Assembly (NCBI RefSeq): GCF_000226095.1
Contig: NC_016477.1
Span: forward strand, 496,001-560,000
Length of the DNA: 64,000 bases
Direction: 5' to 3'
Source of the DNA: Thermothelomyces thermophilus ATCC 42464
Lineage: Eukaryota; Ascomycota; Sordariomycetes; Sordariales; Chaetomiaceae
Shown: in pieces, positions 10,839 through 20,792 of the stretch
Layout of the letters: each line of letters opens with the position of its first letter
Position numbering within the stretch: the first letter of the stretch is position 1
Translations under genes and position numbers: made by a program
Notes under the pieces: generated by a model
Told to the model about the DNA's origin: nothing
Seen by the model: only the letters and a program-made list of their open reading frames with translations
Database searches by the model: none

Positions 10839-13177
10839 ATGCTTCTCACGAGGCTCATACAGGGCCTCGGGGCCTTGACCGTCATTCAATTTGCGGCTGC
10901 TGCCAAGGAACCCTTGTTCCCCAGGGCAAGCGAAGCTGCAGCGTCCAGTGGGGAAGATCAAGCTCAGGAGGATGGCTATCATGCCGACACTTGGTGGTGC
11001 AAGAAAACAGTCACCCATACCGTCACTTGCACGGTGACCGAAACCGACACGGCCACTATCACGTAGGAGCCCCCCATCCACAACATCGGCATCAGCAAGC
11101 CCGTCTAATGTTGGAGCAGCAAAACCGTTCCAGGCCCTACGGCATCAGTGATTGTCACCACGACGGAGACGGTCACGGACACGGAGACTGTCACAGACAC
11201 GGAAACGGTCACGGAAACGGTGAGCTGGGGGACGACCCAGACCCAAGAGGTCACTGCCACTACAACCGTCGTACAAGAGTGAGTACTTGCGGGAGACGGG
11301 CAATTTTGCCAATCCCTCCTGCTGACCACGCGGACAGAACCACCGATGTCATCCCAACGACCATAGAGGTGTCCAAGACCGTGATCAACACCATCACGAC
11401 TACCGAGGTTGTGCCGACGACGCTGACGAGCAGCACGACCATCACCGAGATTTCCACCTCTGTCACTTCGTACCCGGTCACGGTAACTGACAGCACCACC
11501 ATCTACACGACCAAGACGGTGCTGGTTACGACGACCTCCGTTTCGACCTTCACCACTGTTAGCACCTACACGATGGTGAGGGAGGCGACGAACACGGTCA
11601 CGGACACCGTCACAGATAGGGTCACCGATACCACCACGGACAGGGTCACGAACACGGTCACCCAGATCACAACGGTTCCGGCGTCCACCATCACCGACGT
11701 GGTCACGACGGTGCTCCCTCCCATCACCATCACTGTCACTGAGAGCGGGACGGTTATCACGTCGGTCATCCCCGGGCCCACGGTCACGCAAACGACGACG
11801 ACGACTCTTCCGCCAGTCACCGTCACACTTCCCGGCTCGACGGTGATCCGGGATGTCTCGGTCTGCCCCGCTCCGACGAACACGGCGCCTGTTCCGCGGC
11901 CGCAGACTACGCAGCGGCAGCTCTGGGGTTGCGACCCGGGATATGTCTGCAACTTGCCAAAGCCGGCGGGGTGCAACCTGTGGGCCGAACCGCCCGACAG
12001 GGATTTCGCGTGCGATCCCAGGTACTGCCAGCTTGCGCCGCCCGTACCCAACGTGCAGTGGCCCAAGAACGGAACGGGCTACTTCCCCCCGGTCGAGGGG
12101 TACTTCAACCTCAACCCCAACGCGTTTGGCTTGAGCTACGAGATCTTCGAGCTCAACGAGGTCGTCACCAAGATTGGAGGCAAGAAGACGACCATCACGA
12201 CCGGCAACTGGGTCTCGCAGACGGACCTCACGCACTTCCCGCCCGAGCCGACCTCGGACGCGACGGGCGAGAAGGCCTACTACGCCCGCGACCCGAGACT
12301 CTGGAAGCGCGACGAGACCATCGTCCCGGCCGTGTGCTTCCTCCCCTGCAACCTCGCTTTCCTCGAGACCCAGCGGGTCGGCCTGATTCCCGAGCTCTGC
12401 GAGGACGGTTCCCCCTTCCGGGAGGCCAACGACGCGTGCCTCAGCTGTATCGAGACCAACGGCCTCGATCTCAAGACCACGCTCCGCGCGTACCTGGGCG
12501 ACGAGTTCTTGCAGTTCTGGGACTTTTGCGACATGGACCCGGCCGAGCCGCCCGGGCAGACCACCCGGCCGCCGCCCCAGTCGCAGGTGACGGCGACGCC
12601 CACCATCTCGTCCAGCTCGCAGGCCCCGCCCAACAGCGAGACGGAGCCCGTGCCCATCACCTCCACCTCCACCACCACCACCACCACCACCAGCAGCGAG
12701 GAGCCGCCCTCCTCGTCCTCGACACCGCCCGCCTCCTCGTCGCGGTCGTCCGGCGCTCCGTCCCCGCCCTCGAGCTCGTCCGAAGCGCAGCCCGAGCCGA
12801 CGGGTCCGACCGCCACGTCGAGCGAAACCGAAACCGAGCCGACCGCGTCCTCTTCCTCCTCTGCCACCCTCTCGGGCTCCCTGTCCACAACCGCTTCCTC
12901 ACCTTCCGAGCCCGGCCCAGCCACGTCATCACCGCCAGCCTCCGACAGCGGCAGCGGTGGTGGCGGTGGTGGTGGTGGTGGTGGCGCGCCGCCCCTCACG
13001 GAAGGGCCCTCGACGACCCTGCGCACCTCGACGACCGGCCTGCCGGCGACCAGCTCCATCGCCACCGCGGCTGCCGGGCGGGTGGCCGCGCCGCCGTCGC
13101 TCACGATGACAGGCCTCTCCTCTCTGGGGGCCTTGCTAGGCGGTGCTGTCTTCAGCTTCTTCTTCCTGCTTTTCTAA
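10839..13177 (+). CDS. Thr-rich, Cys-domain, GPI-type cell wall glycoprotein
   Basis: Three exons: 10839-11062, 11120-11278 and 11338-13177, giving 740 residues. Donors are GTAGGA and GTGAGT. The first ATG gives a signal peptide (MLLTRLIQGLGALTVIQFAA). Residues about 50-300 are mucin-like repeats rich in Thr-Val-Thr (TETVTDTETV and similar), which are probably O-mannosylated. Residues about 302-528 form a Cys-rich globular domain that starts at CPAPT, includes WGCDPGYVC and ends near FCDMD. A Ser/Thr/Pro/Glu linker with a Gly run follows (about 690-700). The C-terminal hydrophobic segment (SSLGALLGGAVFSFFFLLF) with small residues before it fits a GPI signal. I infer a cell wall or plasma membrane surface protein of unknown ligand. 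The two small introns lie inside the repeat-coding part; the GTAGGA donor is the weakest call. Confidence 0.83.
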
Positions 13178-14588
13178 AAAGAATCTGCGGAACTCGCCGG
13201 GATATCATGGTGATGAGACGCGAAGGTTATGGGTTGCTTGCTGTTTCCTCCCATGTTTCTCTTCTCTAATGCTTAATTCTTCTATGATGATTGAATGGAT
13301 GGATGGATTGACGGATTAAATGAACGGATGGAGCGGAGGGTAATTCAAAAGTCCGTATGAAGGGTTTTTAATGGCTTTATTTTTTTATTCTTCCTGTGTA
13401 TGCCTTCTGTTCTTCCCTGGGATACCCCCCTGGATTACTCCCGTCCCTCACGGGTCGAGCTTAGCTTTGGGGGGTCTGCTCTTGACACCAGTATGGCTTG
13501 ACCTCCAGGGGTGGTGGGGAGGTCAAGGGGCAGAACAGGGAAGGCATGGGTCTACGAAGCAACGGCTTATTTTTCACGACACTCCCTAGGTAATGTGTTA
13601 TGCCGCTGCATGTGGCGTTTGTGTGTTTGGATTTGGGGCTTTTTTTTTAATTTTTATTTTGGTCGAGATACCCGCTCCGTACTCACAGAAAGAGTATGGG
13701 CATGTCATTCCTTTTCATAGTTACATATCCCGAGTTGACCACTTGGGAAATAGGGGGAATGCAGGAAAGGGGAATGTTAGTTATGTCAGTCGCTACTGAT
13801 CACGCACTGTATGGGATGTAAGGAGGGAAAGTTGAGAACATGACAGGAGATTAGATAGTTTGGAAGATATAGCAAAACATAGGGGTTTTGTTGGTGCGAG
13901 GCGTAATGAAGTCCGAAGTTGATGATATTGGGAGGTCGTTTGTGCTCATGTTCACAGTTATCTGGACTGCAAGTCAGAGGATATGCATGAGTCAATAAAC
14001 GAATCCGGTAATGCCGTGCCGTGTGGTTGCTGTCGGCGTCTACGTGCAGGCCAAGCTCTGGCGACCGCATATTTGCTGCGTCTCGTTGCCCGGTTCTCGG
14101 CATCTTTTTTTTTTTCCTTTACGCGGCACGGCTCATCACGACGAGTCAATAGTTGCGCCCATTCTAGATGGGACGCTCATTTCGTTTAACTGCGGGGGAG
14201 GTGGGATCGTGGCGGCGATGCGCACGGGAAGAACCGCAACGGGGACCAATCTTTCAACCGGCCCTATCGATTGCCCGTCACATATCCGGCAGGATATCGT
14301 GATATTGCCGTGGCAACATTTTCCCCCCGGTATGCCACAAGAAGATGACATGCTTTCCAGGGAAATTCCTGAGCCGGCCGGCACCTCGAGTCTATGTAGT
14401 TAGCTATGTACGGAGTACGAAGTATGTATATGTATACCCCGTTGCGGATTCAAAAGTGATATACTGTATTGTATGTACATACAGTACATACTATGTACAT
14501 ACATTCCCAACGCACCATTCCGGTAGTGGAGATTCCCGTCTCCTCCAGAACACACACCCTCTCAAGACACCGGCTACTCGACTCGCAT
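13178..14588. other. Intergenic, no supported gene
   Basis: This is the 3' flank of the wall protein gene and of the broken dioxygenase gene, which converge here. It contains a GGAT-like repeat at about 13295-13332, a GTACGGAGTA motif at 14408-14417 and a 12-bp perfect palindrome, GTATGTACATAC (14471-14482), with related copies nearby. I see no gene. Confidence 0.55.
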
Positions 14589-15535
14589 TCACCACCCCTC
14601 CACGTTCACAGGCATGTGCAACAGACCGTCGCGCGGCAGCCTTCCCGCGCGAATGTTCACCTGCAACGCCTGGTGAATCAGCCGGGGCTCGGCCAGCGCC
14701 GCGTCGCGCTCCGTCCGCCATCTGACAAAGTCGGCTTCTGACGTGCCGGTTCTCAAATGCTTGTTGTGTTCCATTTGCTCGGCCACGGTAGAGAACGCCT
14801 GGGGCGTCGAGCGTGGGGTGTTGGGCGGGTAGTCGTGGCCGGTGTAGATTTTGAAGTTGGGCGGGAGGCTAAAGAGTTTGGAAGCGGTTTGGAAGCTGAA
14901 CAAGGTCTCTCAGTACACGTATGCACATTACGACGGGTTTCAAGCTGGGGAACGTACAGGTCTTTCGCGTTGCCGCCGGGGAAGTCGCAGCGAGCGGAAC
15001 CGACGTCGCAGTTGAAGATGGAGTCGCCGCAAAAAAATGTTGGCTGGAGGTTCTGGTCAGTAAGAGTGTTTGGATGGGGGGGGGGGGGGGTGAGTGACTA
15101 TTGAGGATTGGGTCGAGGGACACGTCGAAACCCTTGGTCACTCACCCCCTATCAGATAGCCCATATGATCCGGCGTGTGTCCGGGTAGGTGCACCGCTTT
15201 TGCCTCCCAGCTGGCCAATGTAAAAGACCTCGTCATCGTCGAGCAATCTGTCAAGTTTCTTCCCGTCTCTTGTCAGCAGGTCTTGGAGATACGTGGCTGC
15301 CGTGAGATGGTTGGCGTGGACATGCGTCTCGAGAAGGCGGTCGACAATGTACCCCTTCTCCCCGACCAGGGCCAGCAAGCTGTCGGCCGTCTCGGTGGTC
15401 ACGGCGTTGCGGGCGGGCAGGATCGAAGTCGAGGACAGGGTCGAGGATGACTGCAGTTTTGGTGGATAGATCGGTCACAACGTACTGCCACGTCGAAGTC
15501 TCCGGCTCGAAAATGGTGTGGACAATGGGCTCCAT
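14589..15535 (-). pseudogene. Broken persulfide dioxygenase-like (ETHE1-type) metallo-beta-lactamase gene
   Basis: Three exons by splice sites: 15535-15146, 15043-14958 and 14895-14589 (donors GTGAGT and GTACGT). The product would be an MBL-fold non-haem iron protein of the ETHE1/persulfide dioxygenase type, which oxidises glutathione persulfide in sulfide breakdown. Recognisable parts are MEPIVHTIFEPETSTWQYVV, the metal motif THVHANH, HLPGHTPDHMGY, CGDSIF and YTGHDYP. Three lesions break the frame: a 4-bp tandem duplication (CCGC on the coding strand) near 15410; one extra G in a G-run near 15210; and a 7-T run where six keep frame (15031-15037). The metal-ligand Asp of HxHxDH is also Asn. 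Each indel sits in a short repeat or homopolymer, so sequencing error is an alternative for those; the Asp-to-Asn change is a plain substitution. Confidence 0.78.
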
Positions 15536-17011
15536 GATGATATCTATAGCTGGGGGTATGAGCGTATAGGTGTTGTTGATATTGTCACCCTAACCCAAAC
15601 TCCCGATGGTACCTGGTTTGAAGTTTTGTGATGCTGCTGACTGAACACAAAGACTGGCTTGAATGGCCGCTTGATATATGGCCTCGGCCTGAGCCCCTCG
15701 GGGTCTCAACGTCAAACTGGAGCCATGATGATACTCTGCATGGTCTGCGCTCGCCGACCTCGATCGAGTGCCGGCTCAATGGCGAGGACGACGACTGAGG
15801 TCCTTGCGTGGTACTGGCAAAGACCGAGAGTCGTCAGATGGGCCGAGGCTATGATGGATACGCTGGTCGGCAGCGTCATGCTGCGCCAGTAACATGGTGA
15901 TGGGCACGTCGACTATTCACGTTGTCCGTTACGAGAAGTGCCCATCTCGTTTGAGCCATCCAATGTCGAGATCTCGTCATCATGGCACCGTTGCTTGCTG
16001 CGCTAAACCTCCAGAGCTAGACCCGGAAAACCACGTTTTTGTCGTCGGCTCTGGGGCGGCACCCAGTGCGTACCCGCTGCCGTGCGACGGGCGCCGGTTC
16101 CCGGTAGCGCGGCATGCAAATCGGCGATGTGCACCGATAGCCGCGACCGGGATTGGTGGCCGGACGGGGACCCCAAAACCTGGACCCCGGATTTCGGTTG
16201 TGGGGCTCCTGGGATTGAAGGACGCCGAGCGGGACGAGCAGTTCGCCGACCAAAAACTTTTGTAGAAAATACACTAACTAGCCCCGAGGTGGGCAACCGG
16301 GGAGTGGTCGCCGGCTTTAGCTTCGCGCCTGCTGCCCCTGCTCACTCATCGTCATTGGTACGGAATCGTTACCAAGTTCGGGTTCCATTGCACGAGCTAG
16401 AAGTTCTGGAGAAGTTGCTCCTCGCCATTTCGCGCGCAAGGAAGGTGTGCCGACCTTAACACCTGAGCTCTTGGGTGGGCTTTTTTTATACTGGGGAATG
16501 GCTCTTTGCATCGATTCATTATCACACGCATACTAGTAGTACTACACCAATACTTCGCACCTTACGACGGAAAGACAGGTATTGGCCATCCGGGTGCAGC
16601 GCCAGGCAGGCAGCCCACCGGTTCGAGGGCTCCTGCCTTCGCTCCAGCGGGCCACCGAGGATTGTCGGGCAGGTGCTACCTACCGGTGTAGTTAGCATGC
16701 TAGCCTCCGAGCCCATGACTCAGGCTCTAACAACCCTTACCCATGAATCCGAGCTGCTCTCGTCATTCTTCGCAATTCGCGCGAGGAACCCCCTGCTGGT
16801 CAGTGGTGGCCGAACAACCCACGATCGCCGAGATGCGTCACAGTCTTTAACCCCGAATGCTGGAAAGATATAATATAATAATATATAGGGCGCTGTCTGA
16901 ATAATCATGGCGTCTATGGCTGGTGATATGAGTAACGCTCACCTTCCCTCATTCCGCTGAAAACTTGATCCGAAAGTCCAAGCGAGAAACTAGACACCCG
17001 AGCAGGCAAAG
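15536..17011. other. Divergent promoter region between dioxygenase-like and YeeE/YedE genes
   Basis: About 1.5 kb separates the start codons of the two divergent sulfur-related genes. Open frames here (15659-15892, 15894-16265, 16475-16873) lack recognisable features. A shared bidirectional promoter is possible but no specific element was identified. Confidence 0.45.
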
Positions 17012-18220
17012 ATGAACAACGTTCTCACGGGCGCGGCGATGGGCGCTGCCCTGACCACCGCTGGCGTCTACGCCCCCGACATTATTCTCTCCCAGTTCAA
17101 GTTTACCGACTTCACCATGCTCCAAACCTTTCTCACCGCCGCGGCGGGTAGCACGTACGTGATTTCACCCGCACCTTGGCCCCCCTTTTACACCCACCCT
17201 TCCCCCTCCCCCCCCCCCAAAGATAACCATAAAAACCATCCGTTACATTGAAACTCACTATTCAACCCAACCTATTCTGACCAAAACGCACACAGACTAC
17301 TCGTGACAGCCGCGCAGGCCTTACACCTGACAGACCTACCACCGCGCGGGCCCTCCAGCCTCGGCTTGTGCGGCCGCTACGACGGCAACCTAGTCGGCGG
17401 CGCCCTGCTCGGCGCGGGCATGGCGATCTCGGGCGCCTGTCCCGGCACTGTCCTCGCCCAGCTGGGCGTGGGCGTCTCGTCTGGGCGGTACGCGCTCGGC
17501 GGCGCCGTGGCCGCCGGCGTCGCGTGGAGCTGGATCCGGAGGCGGCGGGCTCCGGGCAGCGGCTGCCCCGGCTCTGCTCCTGCTCCTGCTCCTCCTTCGG
17601 CGGTGGCGGACGGCAAGGAGGAAGGGGGGGTGGTCAGCAGCGGAAAGGGAGACCACCGCCACCAGACGGGGGCCGCGAGGAAGGACGGGCGCGGAGAGAC
17701 GGTGTATGAGCTGCTGGGGATCAGCCGGGGGGCGCTGCTGGTCGGGCTGGAGGCCGGGCTGGTGCTGGCAGTCGCCGCGGCGGTGCGGTATACGCGCGCC
17801 GACGCCGCCGAGGCGAGGGGCCTGCCGCCCTACTACGCGGGCTTGGCGATCGCCGCGGCGCAGCTGGTGTCGATCGTCCTGAGAGGGTCGCTGCTCGGGG
17901 CGTCGGCGGCGTTTGAGGAGCTCGGCGGGTGGCTCTGGGGGGTGCGCGAGTATTCGAACGTGCTCTTCTCGGCCGGCGTGGTCGGCGGCGCGTGGCTCGT
18001 CTCGCGCGCCGTGCCGGCGCTGAGACCCGTGACCGAGGTGGCCATCCCGCCCCTGCGGTCTGCCCTGGGCGGGTTCATGATCGTGTTCGGGTCGCGGATG
18101 GCCGGCGGGTGCACGTCTGGGCATGGCATCAGCGGGCTGTCGCTGATGTCCAACTCTAGCTTTCTGACGGCAGCTGCAATCTTTGGCGCCGGCGGCCTGA
18201 CGGGGCTCTTGCTGGGCTGA
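17012..18220 (+). CDS. YeeE/YedE family sulfur-compound transporter
   Basis: Two exons: 17012-17154 and 17296-18220, giving 355 residues. The intron has donor GTACGT and acceptor CACACAG. The start ATG gives MNNVLTGAAMGAALTTAGVY, a typical first helix. The protein has two homologous halves. The first holds GAGMAISGACPGTVLAQLGV. The second holds MAGGCTSGHGISG followed by SLMSNSSFLTAAAIFGAGGL. These Cys-containing Gly-rich loops mark the YeeE/YedE (TsuA-like) family, whose characterised bacterial members take up thiosulfate or related sulfur compounds. Multiple membrane helices are evident, joined by a hydrophilic Gly/Lys/His-rich loop (about 125-175). Its divergent neighbour is a persulfide dioxygenase-like gene, which fits a role in sulfur-compound handling. 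The frame is intact and codon use is GC-rich. Confidence 0.88.
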
Positions 18221-18500
18221 GATATGACCTGCCTCGGTTGTCAGATCGGCCGTCGATCATTTCGGAGCTTGAGAGTCGAGATTGTCGAAAGCACTTTGCT
18301 ACGGAGAGGTGTCTGGTTCCAAAATTATGAGTATGTATATAATTATCTTCTGAAGCCTCTGCGACTGGCTGTCAGATCCATAAATGGTGTGGCATATCGT
18401 GCGGAGCAGGGAAGCATTAATAATACTACCCGGTTATAGGGAGGAGGATTTTACTAGTGTTAAAGGGATATGTATTCCCCCCCCTTTTTGAATAAGCAAT
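18221..18500. other. 3' flank of transporter gene, edge of the transposon island
   Basis: GC content falls through this stretch. A C-run and T-run occur at about 18478-18489. I see no gene. It ends where a putative copia LTR begins. Confidence 0.5.
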
Positions 18501-18862
18501 GTTAACTTTCTCAGAGAGCCAGTAGTTCACAGCAACTTCATGTGTCGTCCGTGGTCATCCCAGCTTGATCCACAGGAGAACTGAGGTAGGCTAATAACAT
18601 GGGATTGCTCCAGCCCGGGCTCAACCCCCTTCCCCCCTCCTCTTTCTTCGATATGTGCCGAACGCAGTGGGAGCTCCGGGAGCGTTGAAAGCAGTCTGCA
18701 GTAGGTGGCTATACGAAGGAGACAGTGCCTTGTTAAACTATCTACAAAGGAGACAAAACGACTGATATTTATAGACAAAGGAACTGGCCAAAGCGTTGAA
18801 CAGCCTTATACAGCTGTGGCAACGCGTGGCTAATACATTTAGAAGCTCTACAGCTTCCGACA
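18501..18862 (-). repeat. Putative 3' LTR of the Ty1/copia element
   Basis: Read on the minus strand it starts TGTCGGAAGCTGTAGAGC and ends GTTAACA, so it has the 5'-TG...CA-3' ends of an LTR. A TATAAATA box lies inside it (near 18766). It is preceded on the minus strand by a polypurine stretch. Copia LTRs often begin TGTYGGAAG, which is why I assign it to this class. It is less RIP-damaged than the internal parts. The matching 5' LTR is not in the window, so this is inference. Confidence 0.55.
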
Positions 18863-18870
18863 TACCCCCT
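18863..18870 (-). other. Polypurine tract of copia element
   Basis: AGGGGGTA on the minus strand directly before the putative 3' LTR. A similar AACTAGGGGGTAG lies near 20005, just after the pol end. Confidence 0.45.
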
Positions 18871-19399
18871 AGTTGAACGCGGTAGTCGGTTAACTACGCT
18901 TTGTAGTAATACTGTTCTTGGTATTATATCCTTTGTCGCTCTTACCTTGATGGCTCCTTTAGGGGCCTGCCTTCCGTATTCGGAAGTCTAAAAGAGTCAA
19001 GTATAGTAGAGCGATTCTTTTAAAGCTATAGATCAAATATAGCCATTGTAACCATAGTAGTAATAGTATTACTAGTTTTAATCGTAATAATAATAATAGG
19101 ATGATGCCTCTTATGCTTAAATTAACGGATAACTTGTCAGGTGTACCTACCGTAAACACTATAACTGCTAATAGGTCGACTCCTGCTCCTGTAACGCCTC
19201 GAAAGTGTAAGCACGCTAAAGCTTCCAAACTATAAGTGTTCCTATTGTCCTTGTTCGATTAATTTTATACTAGTTTTACAGTTTTCTAGCGTTTTACTAG
19301 TTACGTTAAGATCGTTCGAGCTAACTAAATATAGTAACATTATAGCTAGCGAGCTTTATAAGGTGCTCTATGGAATATATATATAGTCGGCTCTAATAG
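18871..19399. other. AT-rich RIP-damaged sequence, part of copia relic
   Basis: TA-rich sequence between the putative 3' LTR and the plus-strand coding relic. I recognise no protein. Confidence 0.4.
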
Positions 19400-19975
19400 G
19401 ACGTTCTTTTGGCAAATATCGCGATCATTCTAGCGCTAGTTCTTATTACTACCATTATACCTATAGTTCCTATAAGTATAAGAAAATATATACTAATTGC
19501 CTATATATCTGATAGCTCTTATAATACTTATACTAACTATAATAGTAGTCTTACTTCTTATATTAGGTTAGTAAAGGATTTGACAAAGGCTCTATTAGAT
19601 AGAGCTAAGGCTTCTATAAGTCCCTAGATCCTAAACCTCTACCCTTAACATATAGGCAAATCGCTAATAGTTATTTATAGGATCTTAAGAAGTTACGTAT
19701 AGTTCTTCGGAGTAACCTAAAACGCGCTAGCGTAGACGATATAGAGGAGTACAAGCTTAATAAGGCTAAACTTACGTGTTTTACAAAGATCGCCTACTCT
19801 ATATACGACATCTTCTATTAGTTAGGCAAGATCAAGGAGGCTTATAATGCTTATATTAGCGTGTCCGATAATACGTTAGACGCTACATCGTTACCTAGCT
19901 AGAATAAAGGTAAGGGCAAGGCTATTAATCCTAGCGATAGCTAATAGCAATAGATAGGGAGTATTAGGCGGTACT
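19400..19975 (+). pseudogene. Unidentified plus-strand coding relic, antisense to copia pol direction
   Basis: A plus-strand frame can be followed with few breaks. One part is open (19409-19627). A downstream part is Lys/Asp-rich and includes ASVDDIEEYKLNKAKLTCF and KGKGKAINPSDS, ending near IGSIRRYFV. Most interruptions are TAG codons, consistent with RIP of CAG. It lies between the copia pol end and the putative 3' LTR, on the opposite strand. I do not recognise the protein. Confidence 0.4.
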
Positions 19976-19979
19976 TTGT

Positions 19980-20306
19980 TTGGCGAATTTGACTTATTTT
20001 CTACCCCCTAGTTATATAAGCCTATAACTAATATCTTGAAGATTAAGGAAAGCCCTCTAGCGCTCGAAGGCTTATTAGCTAAGTCGTTTAGTAAGCCTAT
20101 CTACTAGTATCTAACTAGTTAGTAGATATATAGCTTTAAACGTTCCTTTCGCTACTTCCTAATGTAACTATATATTATAGATATCTATATACTATAGGTA
20201 AGTATTAATACGTTTATTCTTAGCTATTACTAGTCTTATTGTTTGCTAATTATCATAGTAGATGTTCTAGAGTTCCCTAAGCTTAAGATTAATATCTATA
20301 AATAGC
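19980..20306 (-). pseudogene. Ty1/copia pol fragment: C-terminal RNase H end
   Basis: On the minus strand this encodes a degraded but recognisable copia RNase H tail: a D-N-x-Q-T-I-R-L element, then a segment resembling H-V-D-I-x-x-H-W-x-R-x-E-V, and the downstream L-x-D-R-L-T-K block. Reading continues in frame from the fragment at 43158-43098 once element E1 and one target duplication are removed. Confidence 0.75.
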
Positions 20307-20311
20307 CTCTT

Positions 20312-20765
20312 TGTCACGGATAAGCACATGGACGGCCCGGCAGGCTGCAGCCAGGACGCGGGACATTCCGACAGCCAATCACTTGACGGACCAATCAGAA
20401 GATTATCACTGCCAAGACTAAGGTCTTCACTAGTGATAATAACATATCACCGTCAATAACGTAGAATTATGGAGTGAAAGGAGAAACGGTACTAGTAATA
20501 ACTATTAAAGAAGGACAGATAATTATATATATATAGCTAGCTAGTCACTCGTTATAGTAGACTCTAGGAGTTCACTAGTAATAGCAACCTAACCCACAAT
20601 TATAAGAACTTATACCAAGCATCACTAACTATTATAGGAGACAACTCTAGTGTTATTATAAACCCTTTAGCTTCACCAAATCCCTTAGACGACCTATACG
20701 CTTGTCCTGCTTAATTTACCTCCGTCTGAACCCTTTTAGAAGAAGTCTAAGTTAGGTTCGTCACA
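20312..20765 (+). repeat. E1 5' LTR
   Basis: TGTCACGG...TTCGTCACA, 454 bp. In the first half, every difference I compared with the E1 3' LTR is a transition. Confidence 0.93.
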
Positions 20766-20766
20766 C

Positions 20767-20778
20767 GTTGCTATTACT
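20767..20778 (+). other. E1 self-primer binding site
   Basis: GTTGCTATTACT, one base after the LTR end, is perfectly complementary over 12 bases to AGTAATAGCAAC at 20577-20588 inside the same LTR. Confidence 0.7.
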
Positions 20779-20792
20779 CCCTTTGTTCTATT

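Noticed and set aside
11160-11700. Regular short repeats that could suggest a CRISPR array or minisatellite
   Set aside because: They are degenerate Thr-Val-Thr codons inside an exon, not spaced identical repeats.
11105-12235. Minus-strand 376-codon frame over the Thr-rich gene
   Set aside because: It arises from the repetitive ACG/GAC codons of the opposite strand; composition is Arg/Asp-rich without motif.
11929-13269. Plus-strand 446-codon frame overlapping the wall protein
   Set aside because: It is out of frame with the gene that has signal peptide, Cys domain and GPI signal.
16475-16873. 132-codon frame upstream of the transporter
   Set aside because: No motif, no credible start context, and position in the transporter promoter.
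19409-19627. Intact 72-codon gene on the plus strand
   Set aside because: It is one unbroken piece of a longer RIP-damaged relic; low-complexity Ile/Thr/Tyr composition comes from AT bias.
20766-20785. tRNA primer-binding site after the E1 LTR
   Set aside because: No TGG-type tRNA 3' complement is present; complementarity to the element's own LTR explains the sequence better.
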